DNA from: Limosilactobacillus urinaemulieris
Lineage (GTDB): Bacteria > Bacillota > Bacilli > Lactobacillales > Lactobacillaceae
Assembly: GCF_014838745.1 (NCBI RefSeq)
Contig: NZ_JABUXR010000009.1
Span: 1-64,000 of the forward strand
Reading direction: 5' to 3'
DNA: 64,000 bases
How positions within the stretch are numbered: the stretch's first letter is position 1; every line of letters begins with the position of its first letter. The position numbers and the translations under genes were made by a program. Shown here piece by piece: positions 40,616-48,700 of the stretch. Below the pieces are notes generated by a model that ran no database searches, was not told where the DNA came from, and saw only the letters and a list, made by a program, of their open reading frames with translations.

Positions 40616-41372
40616 GACGAGCTAACACTTCCTTTGCTAATTGTTGATAAACTTTCGCCCCCGTTGACCGTTTATCATAATCAACGATCGCTTGTCCATG
40701 ACTTGGTGCTTCGGATAAACGAACATTTCGTGGAATAATCGTTTCATAGACCTGGTCACCAAAGTACTTTTTGACCTCCGCATTAACCTGCTGACCCAAG
40801 TTTGTCCGCTTATCGTACATCGTCAGTAATACTCCTTCAATCTTCAAGGCAGAATTGAAGTGTTTGCGAACCAGCTTAATGGTATTTAATAACTGACTTA
40901 ACCCTTCAAGGGCATAGTATTCACTTTGAACCGGAATCAGGATCGAATCACAAGCGGTAAAGGCATTAATCGTCAACAGGCCAAGAGAAGGCGGGCAGTC
41001 AATCAGAATATAGTCATATTCATCCTTAACATCACCGAAAGCATCCTTCAGCCGAGTTTCCCGAGCCATCAGGTTAGTTAATTCAACTTCCGCACCAGAA
41101 AGAGCAATTGTCGTTGGAACGATATCTAGGCCCTGATGACTTGAGTGCAAGATCACGTTTTTTAAATCAACATCATTGATTAGAACATCATAAACACTCT
41201 CATTGATATCTTTCTTATCAATCCCCAAGCCACTTGTGGCGTTTCCCTGAGGATCAAGATCAATCAGGAGGACTTTTTTGCCAGCATCTGCTAAACAAGC
41301 TCCTAGGTTAACGCTTGTTGTTGTCTTACCGACGCCGCCTTTTTGGTTTGCTAATGCAATAACATACCCCAT
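40602..41372 (-). CDS. parA: chromosome partitioning ATPase ParA (Soj)
   Basis: 256-residue deviant Walker ATPase that moves ParB-parS complexes. Walker A KGGVGKTTTSVNLG at 10-23 with the signature first Lys, Walker B LLIDLDPQGNATS and ILIDCPPSLGLL. Lies 11 bp after noc. Confidence 0.96.
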   Translation of the reverse strand: MGYVIALANQKGGVGKTTTSVNLGACLADAGKKVLLIDLDPQGNATSGLGIDKKDINESVYDVLINDVDLKNVILHSSHQGLDIVPTTIALSGAEVELTNLMARETRLKDAFGDVKDEYDYILIDCPPSLGLLTINAFTACDSILIPVQSEYYALEGLSQLLNTIKLVRKHFNSALKIEGVLLTMYDKRTNLGQQVNAEVKKYFGDQVYETIIPRNVRLSEAPSHGQAIVDYDKRSTGAKVYQQLAKEVLARHDEK

Positions 41373-41383
41373 TTTTCTGCCTC

Positions 41384-42358
41384 CTACTGCTTCTTCGGAA
41401 TTTCAATAACTAATTGGTAAGTATCATCATCATCTTTTTCATGAGTTGTAATGGTAAAGCCATTATCAGTAGCTAGCTTAATAGACTTCTTAATGGTGTT
41501 TAAGGCTAACCGGGCATCACTAGCCATAGCTGACTGTTTTCCTGCAACACCCTTCTTTTTACGCTTACTAGTCTTCTTTTTCTTTGGAGTCGCCTTCTTT
41601 GGACTTTCAACTACTTCTTCATTAACTGGTTCCGTAGTTGGCACCCCTTCAAGATCAGCTAATTCTTGCCGTTTCTTCTCGGCCCGTTGCTTAGCTAGTT
41701 CTGACGGTAATGGTCGCCCAAGAGTCCGAGCAACTTCATCTTCAGTCTGGCGAACTGTCAGCCGTTCATTAACGACTCGCATTAACATTTCTCGTTGTTG
41801 TTTTTCATCCAGATCCAGCATTGCCCGACCATGCCGTTCAGAAATCCGGTGATCGAGAATTGCTGTTTGGACCGGTTTAATCAGCTTCAGTAAACGGAGC
41901 TTGTTAGCAACAAAGGACTGACTCTTCCCCATCCCCTTTGCTAACGCTGCTTGTGTCAGGTGGTTCAAGTCCATTAGTCGACGGTAAGCCTGCGCCTCTT
42001 CAACGGAACTTAATTGTGATCGTTGCAGATTTTCAATCAATGCTAATGAGGCAGTCTCTTTATCGCTCATCTTTTCAACAATTGCTGGAACGGTATCCCA
42101 GTTTAATAATTTCACTGCACGATACCGCCGTTCACCGGCAATAATTTCATATTTTGCTGACTCATATTCACGAACAACGATTGGTTGTAGCAACCCGTGT
42201 TCATCAATTGTTTGCGCTAATTCACGGATTGCATCTTGATCAAAGACTTTCCGTGGCTGATACCGGTTTGGGATGATTTGATCAACCTTAATCTCAACAA
42301 CCTTATTCTTTGTATCGCCAGAGTGATCCTTACCGATACCGAATAATGAAAACGCCAT
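41384..42358 (-). CDS. noc: nucleoid occlusion protein Noc
   Basis: ParB paralogue that blocks division over the nucleoid. 324 residues: N-terminal amphipathic membrane-targeting peptide AFSLFGIGKD, CTP-binding GERRYRA (about 75-81), HTH LTQAALAKGMGKSQSFVANKL. It has a long Lys-rich stretch (about 243-270) before the C-terminal domain, longer and more basic than in Bacillus. Placement between rsmG and parA is the standard Firmicutes order. Confidence 0.93.
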   Translation of the reverse strand: MAFSLFGIGKDHSGDTKNKVVEIKVDQIIPNRYQPRKVFDQDAIRELAQTIDEHGLLQPIVVREYESAKYEIIAGERRYRAVKLLNWDTVPAIVEKMSDKETASLALIENLQRSQLSSVEEAQAYRRLMDLNHLTQAALAKGMGKSQSFVANKLRLLKLIKPVQTAILDHRISERHGRAMLDLDEKQQREMLMRVVNERLTVRQTEDEVARTLGRPLPSELAKQRAEKKRQELADLEGVPTTEPVNEEVVESPKKATPKKKKTSKRKKKGVAGKQSAMASDARLALNTIKKSIKLATDNGFTITTHEKDDDDTYQLVIEIPKKQ

Positions 42359-42376
42359 ATTCTCTCTCCCTCACTT

Positions 42377-43102
42377 TTATTGAATTGGTTTCTTATTTGG
42401 CAATCCAGGACGTCGTGGAAACTTCTTGGGAGTAGCTGCAACCTTATCAATAACAACAATATTCCGTTCTTCATCAGTTTCCGGCAATTCCAATTTAACC
42501 GTCTTTCGAATTTGCCCGCCAAGCTTCTTGATTGCTGTTCCGCCTTGTTGAATTTCTTCTGGAGCGGCACTTGCTTTGTAGGCAATAAATTCACCACCAA
42601 CTTTTACTGCTGGCAAACATAATTCACTCAGAACCGCTAACCGCGCAACCGCCCGTGCCGTGACAATGTCGTATTGTTCACGATGATCGCTTCTTTTATC
42701 ACTAAAAGTTTCAGCGCGATCGTGAACAAGGGTGACATTAGATAACCCTAGTTGAGCTACTAATTCTTGTAAAAAGATAATCCGCTTATTTAGTGAATCC
42801 ACTATCGTAACCTTTAGCTGTGGAAAAGCAATCTTTAATGGAATCGATGGGAAGCCAGCACCAGCACCAATGTCACAAAGTGTTAATTCATCAGTCATTA
42901 ACTTTGACTCTGCAAATGCTCCGCTGATAGAATCAAAAAAGTGCTTAAGGTAGACTTCCTTCTTCTCAGTAATTCGTGTTAAGTTAACATGCTCGTTAGT
43001 TGCGACTAGTAAGTCGTAATACTCAGCAAACTGCTTCATTTGCGCGCTACTAAGGTTAATTCCCCGTTCCGCAAGCGCCTGCTGAAATTGTTCTGGATTC
43101 AT
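42377..43102 (-). CDS. rsmG: 16S rRNA m7G527 methyltransferase RsmG
   Basis: SAM-dependent methylation of G527 in 16S rRNA. 241 residues from ATG 43102, which follows AAAGGAGAAG; an upstream in-frame start at 43138 would lie within a palindrome and lacks a ribosome site. [20 protein letters not shown] is the SAM motif. The C-terminus is longer than average and basic ([12 protein letters not shown]). First gene of the rsmG-noc-parAB-DUF951-ychF run. Confidence 0.95.
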   Translation of the reverse strand: MNPEQFQQALAERGINLSSAQMKQFAEYYDLLVATNEHVNLTRITEKKEVYLKHFFDSISGAFAESKLMTDELTLCDIGAGAGFPSIPLKIAFPQLKVTIVDSLNKRIIFLQELVAQLGLSNVTLVHDRAETFSDKRSDHREQYDIVTARAVARLAVLSELCLPAVKVGGEFIAYKASAAPEEIQQGGTAIKKLGGQIRKTVKLELPETDEERNIVVIDKVAATPKKFPRRPGLPNKKPIQ

Positions 43103-43117
43103 TTTAACTTCTCCTTT

Positions 43118-43139
43118 CGTGAAACAATATTGTTTCACG
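43118..43139. promoter_or_regulatory. 22-bp perfect palindrome at the rsmG 5' end
   Basis: CGTGAAACAAT and its exact complement ATTGTTTCACG meet at the centre. It contains the two halves of the ParB site parS (TGTTTCAC and GTGAAACA) but in swapped, outward order. It abuts the rsmG Shine-Dalgarno sequence, so it is either an operator or a 5' UTR hairpin. Binding by ParB or Noc is speculative. Confidence 0.55.
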
Positions 43140-43185
43140 TCTTTTACTACTGTAACTTAATTACTAGGTTTTTTCAAGGGGAAAA

Positions 43186-43320
43186 TAGAGTGCGAGCCGT
43201 GACGAACTAGCAACTGAGCACTAGGAAATCCCGGACGATGATTGTTTTACAATCAAGGACGGGATAGCTAAGCGGAAGTTGCGGTCACGGCGAACACGTT
43301 TAGACTCAGCCACAGCAGTT
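43186..43320 (+). repeat. stop-anchored-type hairpin element R5, inverted and orphan
   Basis: Plus-strand copy starting with TAGAGTGCGAGCC at 43186. Basal stem GTGCgaGCCGTGAC / GTCACGGCgaACAC, then GCAACT..AGTTGC, ATCCCG/CGGGAT and TGATTG/CAATCA tip. Unlike the others it follows no gene: both flanking genes (rsmG, aldo/keto reductase) point away from it. Confidence 0.8.
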
Positions 43321-43352
43321 CCTCGTTCACCACATCCATCAACTCTACCCAA

Positions 43353-43386
43353 AGAAAAAAGGCCAACATTTTACTGCCAGCCTTTC
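43353..43386 (-). terminator. orphan intrinsic terminator
   Basis: Minus-strand hairpin AAAGGCTGGC / GTTGGCCTTT followed by TTTCTTT. No minus-strand gene ends here, since the next gene to the right is on the plus strand. It may be a relic of a lost gene or end an antisense transcript. Confidence 0.6.
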
Positions 43387-43530
43387 GCCCCTGCCAAGGA
43401 TCACCATTCTATAATTTTTCTTAAACTGACGCAATTGCCCCGCTCTCTAGTCGCCTTTCTACATAATTCACGATATAATAATTATAGTTGTATGTATTCG
43501 CTTCCAAGTAAATTGAAAGGGGCTTATATA

Positions 43531-44514
43531 ATGGTAGAATCTGTTAAAATTGGTCATTCTGATGTTGTCGCAAACCCGCTTGGTCTGGGCACTAACGCGG
43601 TTGGTGGGTATAACCTTTTCCCCGATCTCAAAGATGAAGATGGGATCAAATTGGTTAAGGCTGCTCTTGATAACGGGATCAACCTCTTAGATACGGCCTA
43701 TGTTTATGGTCTTGGTCACTCAGAAGAATTAGTTGGTCAAGCAATTAAGGGCTACGATCGTCATAAAATTGTCATTGCCACTAAGGGCGCCCATGATTTT
43801 TCTACTGGGGAAGAAGTGATCAATAACGATCCAAAATTTTTAACCGACCAAGTAAACAAGAGTCTTAAAAGATTAGGAACGGATTACATTGATATTTACT
43901 ACATTCACTTCCCTGATCATGACACGCCAAAAGCTGAAGCCGTGGGTGCCCTGCAAAAGCTGCGAGAAGAAGGAAAAATTCGGGCGATTGGTATTTCTAA
44001 CTTTAGCCTAGACCAGATCAAGGAAGCTAATGCGGATGGTTACGTTGATGTCGTTGAAGACGAATTTAGCCTCCTTCACCAGGATCATCTGACAGAGGGA
44101 ATGCTCGATTACCTGCATGATAATCAAATCAGCTTTGTTCCGTACTTCCCATTAGCTTCAGGATTATTAACGGGTAAATATGTTAAGGATGTTAGTTTCC
44201 CTGAAGATGATATTCGGAGTCAAATCGCTGACTTTAAAGAACCACGATACAGCAGCATTCTTGATGCCGTTGATAAAGTTCGTGACATTGCGGATGCTCA
44301 TCACGCTACCGTTGCTCAGACCATTTTAGCTTGGTACTTAAAGAATCCGCTCATCTCTGTTGTGATTCCTGGCGCCAAGAAGGCCAAGCAAGTTATCGCT
44401 AACGCTAAGGCAATGGACATTACCTTAACGGATGATGAGTACCAGACCATTGAATTAGCTTTCAACCACTTTAAAAATACCAAGAGCGGTAAATCACTAA
44501 AAGATCCAGACTAA
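43531..44514 (+). CDS. aldo/keto reductase
   Basis: NADPH-dependent oxidoreductase with TIM-barrel fold. 327 residues from ATG 43531 (GAAAGGGG upstream); a longer ORF from 43279 runs through element R5 and is not credible. The catalytic tetrad is visible: Asp and Tyr in LLDTAYVYG, Lys in IATKG and His in IYYIHFPD; VVIPGAKKAKQ is the cofactor-binding segment. Substrate unknown. Monocistronic, closed by a bidirectional terminator. Confidence 0.93.
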   Translation: MVESVKIGHSDVVANPLGLGTNAVGGYNLFPDLKDEDGIKLVKAALDNGINLLDTAYVYGLGHSEELVGQAIKGYDRHKIVIATKGAHDFSTGEEVINNDPKFLTDQVNKSLKRLGTDYIDIYYIHFPDHDTPKAEAVGALQKLREEGKIRAIGISNFSLDQIKEANADGYVDVVEDEFSLLHQDHLTEGMLDYLHDNQISFVPYFPLASGLLTGKYVKDVSFPEDDIRSQIADFKEPRYSSILDAVDKVRDIADAHHATVAQTILAWYLKNPLISVVIPGAKKAKQVIANAKAMDITLTDDEYQTIELAFNHFKNTKSGKSLKDPD

Positions 44515-44532
44515 TAAATAATTGGTAATAGT

Positions 44533-44575
44533 TAGAGGTCGAGAAAAGACAAAACGTTTTTCTCGACCTCTATTC
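44533..44575. terminator. bidirectional terminator
   Basis: Hairpin AGAGGTCGAGAAA / TTTCTCGACCTCT between convergent genes with T-rich flanks. Confidence 0.85.
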
Positions 44576-44589
44576 TGTTTACTGACTTA

Positions 44590-45621
44590 TTATTCTTCTT
44601 TTTGGCCAAATCCTAGCATCGCTAAAAAGCTCTTGCCAAGGACGCCTGATTGCTTTTTCGGTTGATGGTTATTGGTTCGACGACTAGCACTCCGCGAATG
44701 GCTTGCCATGGTTTGCTTCCGCGATGAAGGATGCATTTCAGCACGTGATGGCTGCTGTTCTTTTTTTCTTTGTACCTGGGGACCGTTCCATTCAACCTTA
44801 GGCTGTTTTGCGTTATTTTGCTCTTCTTCGGAAGTTGCAAAGATTGGCTTCACCTTTTCACCATCAATCTTTGGTGGACGTGGTGGTTGTGGCCGAGCAA
44901 CCTGACTTTCTTGCGATTGTGCTACCGTAGATTCGTTTGTCTCAATACTTTCTTGCTCGTTTTGCGTTTCACTTACTGAGCTTCGGTATGCTTCACGGGT
45001 TAGCGATTGCTCAACATTCGTTGTTTCAATTTCGCTATTATTAGATGCCAGTGAAAGTGAGTTAGCATCTAACTCCTGTTGAAGCTTGGACAATTCTTGA
45101 TTCAATGCCATCAAAGAGTCAAGAGGACTTTCCGTGTTTTCAGAATTCATTTCTGAACTTTGGACTTCTTCCTCTTCTAAACTTTCTGATGTTTGAGTAC
45201 TAGCTGACGAAAAATCCTGAGCTAATGTTAAGGACTGCTTCAAATCATCACGGGTTAATGTAATTGCTTGTGACCCCAAATCAGTAGCAGATGAATCTGG
45301 CACCTTACTTTGAACCGTAATTTGTGGTGCTGATTCAGCATTCGTTAATGAATTACTTGCTATTGATACTGAATCATCCCCATTTTCTTGTTCAGTATCA
45401 GTATGGATGTCAAATACCGGTTGCTTGCTAACAAGCGCTTGCTTACCGGATGTTTCTAGATTTTCTTCATCTGTTCCTACTTGATCAGTTTGACCACTTT
45501 TGATCGAAAAAACGAGGCGCTTTGCTGAAGAACCCTCCTCAGTATTAGCTGTTTTTTTGACATTATTAATATCAAACGAAATCTTTGCTTTGGCATTGCT
45601 TCCTGAATCGTTATTGCTCAC
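44590..45621 (-). CDS. Ser/Glu-rich disordered protein of unknown function
   Basis: About 343 residues from GTG 45621, which follows GGGGAGG at proper spacing; the upstream ATG reading is weaker. No signal peptide, membrane helix or sortase motif. Composition is dominated by Ser, Glu, Gln, Thr and Asn, with acidic stretches (for example SLEEEEVQSSEMNSE). Two short similar N-terminal stretches (KISFDINN, RLVFSIKSG) and a basic, then hydrophobic C-terminus (SGVLGKSFLAMLGFGQKEE) are the only structured-looking parts. The C-terminal amphipathic end could touch membrane. I do not recognise the family. It directly follows the large adhesin. Confidence 0.65.
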   Translation of the reverse strand: MSNNDSGSNAKAKISFDINNVKKTANTEEGSSAKRLVFSIKSGQTDQVGTDEENLETSGKQALVSKQPVFDIHTDTEQENGDDSVSIASNSLTNAESAPQITVQSKVPDSSATDLGSQAITLTRDDLKQSLTLAQDFSSASTQTSESLEEEEVQSSEMNSENTESPLDSLMALNQELSKLQQELDANSLSLASNNSEIETTNVEQSLTREAYRSSVSETQNEQESIETNESTVAQSQESQVARPQPPRPPKIDGEKVKPIFATSEEEQNNAKQPKVEWNGPQVQRKKEQQPSRAEMHPSSRKQTMASHSRSASRRTNNHQPKKQSGVLGKSFLAMLGFGQKEE

Positions 45622-45713
45622 AGTGATTAACCTCCCCATAAACTTCCAATATATTTTATCACTCTTTACAGGCTTAAAAGGAATCTCCAGAAAATTCTTA
45701 AACATCCTTTATG

Positions 45714-45763
45714 ATTCAAAAAGCTCCATTCAGAAATTCATCAAACTTCTAAATAGAGCTTCT
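45714..45763 (-). terminator. adhesin gene terminator
   Basis: Minus-strand hairpin AAGCTC.ATT.AGAA / TTCT.AAT.GAGCTT followed by TTTG. Confidence 0.75.
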
Positions 45764-45786
45764 TCAGTTAAATCTTTAATTTAAGG

Positions 45787-48700
45787 TTAGAACTTTTTCT
45801 CATTATCATGACGCTTCATCAAAGCGCCTAAACTAAGCGCACTTAATAGACTAGCAAATCCTAATCCAATTAAGCCAGTCTTTTGTTCATTACCCGTTTG
45901 CGGTAATGCCTTAGTTGTCGACTTCGATAAAACTGGACTAACCGTTGCAGCCGGTTGACTAACTTGTTCCTTAGTTACCTGAACTGAATTAGTCGGTTGA
46001 ACTGCTTGGCTTGACGTTGCTGGTTCATTTGGTAATTCTGGTTGAACAGGTTCGGTTGGTGTTACTGGTTCAACTGGAATTACTGGCTTTTCAGGAGCTG
46101 TCGGTTGGGCTGGTACTGTCGGTTGCTCAGGCTGCGTTGGCTGTGTAGGAGTAGTTGGTTGTTGACTCTTAGTATAGATCACCGTAATTACCACATCACC
46201 GCTATTAGCAGAAACTGTTTGTTCAGCAACCTGTGATTGATCTGGTGTTGCTCCAGCGATAACTGGAGATTGAACTGCCTTAAATTCAGCACTAGCCGGT
46301 GCCCATGCATTCCAGGTCGTCTCCCCTGTTGTCAGATTCTTCGTTCCAGTTCGGGTAAAGACTTCACTAGCAACATAATCTTCATGAGCCTTAGTTCCGT
46401 CACTGTAAACGTAGTGAATTGTTTCCGTGACGGTCTTACTGTCTAAAACCTTTTCTGTCGTTGGTGTTACTGGTTCGTCCTTTGCGTAGGTTACGGTAAC
46501 TTCAATATTGTTAGAGTCACTCTTAATCCCGTCAAATGCCTTAACTTGGTTGCCTTTAAGGGCATTCTGAGCATCACTCGTTACTGCTGAAACTACATGG
46601 TAACCATTAACTTGTGGGTTAGCGACACTTGCAAAGCTACCTGTGTCAGTAGTATCACCATTAAGGTGCCAGCCGCTAATGTGATCAAGTTTTGAGTCAA
46701 CCAAATCACGATAACTACCATCGTTTGCCACAAATGTTAAGCGTGCTTGATGAGCAGAAAGTGCGGTTGGCGTGCCAACATAGTGGATTGTTTCGGTAAT
46801 GATCTTGTTAACAACTGGACCATGATCATGCTTGAAATGCAACGTAAATACTTGGTTAGTATTGTCGTCATCATCAAAATTGCCAAAGACCGTTGACCAA
46901 TCAGTATTATCGGAAATCTTTACCTGGTTATTACTAGTTGCCAACAGAAGCAATAGCAAGGCAGTCTTATTAAGATTTTCAGTTCCGCTGGTCATATTTT
47001 CTAGAAGGTAGTGTTTATTCTCTAGTTCCTTAATTGAACTAGCAACATCCCCAAACTTAATTGGCGTGCCACTGAGACCGGTAGCTGTAACTGAATTATC
47101 AATTGCCATACCTTGTTCATCATCGTCAACGAGATTCAAGATAGCGGTTTGCTTAGTCGCATTCTTGGTGTAGTAAACGTTGATTGGAGTAAGAGTTACA
47201 TTCCCCTGATCCTTCAAACTAGTCGTATCAACCTTTGGTGCGGCAACAGTAGTCTTGTCTGCCGTATAACCATCAATTGTAGGTGAATCAACATCAGTCA
47301 GTCCATCCTTGGTTGCCCAACCATCTTGATTCCATTGTGTTTGGTTGCTTACAAGATCCTTAGTTCCTGTCCGGGTATAGGCAACCGTCTTGGTATATTG
47401 AGGAGCTGCTACCTTATTTGTATCTTTATAAAGATAGTTAATCGTCTCAGTTACTTGGGCGTTTTCCGTTACTGATTGTGTCTGGTGCTTCAAGTAAATT
47501 GTAAATGATTGATTCTTGTTCTTGTCCTGATCAAAGTTACCAAAAGCAGTAATCCAATCTTGGCTTAGGTTCTTATCAGGATCCGCGTCATTAACAACTT
47601 TAGCTACTGTATATCCTTTACTGCTTAAAGCATTAATAATCTGGGTAACAGTTTGATTCTTAGCGTTCTTAAAGCTAATTGGTGTATCCGAATTACCTTC
47701 AACAGAAATGGATTCTTCTGGATTCTTAATTTCATCCCCAGTAGCATTCTCATCGACAAAGTTAAGCGTTGCCTTTTGCTGATCGATACTGTAAGTAACG
47801 GTAAAGGTATTTCCTTGATCTGCTCCCTTCTTTAATTCGTTAAGTTTAACCTTAGGAGCTTCAATTTTTGCATAATCAGGCGTGTACCCAGGAATTTTTG
47901 GCGAAGGCACATCAACAAATGCCGTACTATCAGTCATCTGCCAACCGCCAGGATTATCTTTGGTTGCACCGTTCCACTTAGTCTTATTCGTTACAAGGTC
48001 TTTAGTTCCTGAATGACTATATTTAATCACACATTCATATGGTTTATGAGCCTGTTGTTTACCATCACTATAAACATAATTGATCGTCTCAGATGCTGTT
48101 GCATTTTCTGTTACTGGCTGAGTAGCGTGGGTAAAGTGGATGGTAAATGATTGGGTAGTTTGATCATCAGAATCGTAAGTACCGAAGATCGTTGTCCAAT
48201 CAGTTGAAGATGGATTAGTTACTACACCGCCTTGTGCAAGAACATAATGGTCGTTTTCAAGTCCTTCAACAATCTCGGCAACCGACTTTTCCTCTTGATT
48301 TTTAAAGCTAATTTCACTCCCAGCATCGCCTTGTGCAGAAATTGAAGCTGGCATCTTGGTGCTGGAAGGATCATCGTCGTCGACAAAATTAAGCTGAGCT
48401 TGTTGAGCGGCATTTGGAACATAAACATAATTGATAACAATATTTTGTGCTCCAGCAGTTCCTGTTGCGTTAGTTGGTATTTCCTGCAAATGATAATTTT
48501 GTGGAATTTCAGCTGTACTTAACGGATCTGTACTATAGTCCCTTCCTGATTCTACATTAACATTTACTGAACCTTTAATTGGTGTTGGCGTACCATCCGC
48601 ATTCTTTTTCAGCCAATTAGTAGTTACTTGAACATAACGATCAACATGAAGTGGCATTACCCCATTATTATCAAACGTGGATCCTTTATGATCACCCGTA

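Noticed and set aside
39728-43139. A canonical parS site in the parAB-noc region
   Set aside because: I found no exact TGTTTCACGTGAAACA; the palindrome at 43118 has the halves in swapped order.
43279-43530. N-terminal extension of the aldo/keto reductase
   Set aside because: It translates element R5 and a terminator, lacks a ribosome site, and a good GAAAGGGG site serves ATG 43531.
44672-44979. Plus-strand ORFs opposite the disordered protein
   Set aside because: They are antisense shadows of a biased-composition gene without ribosome sites or recognisable domains.
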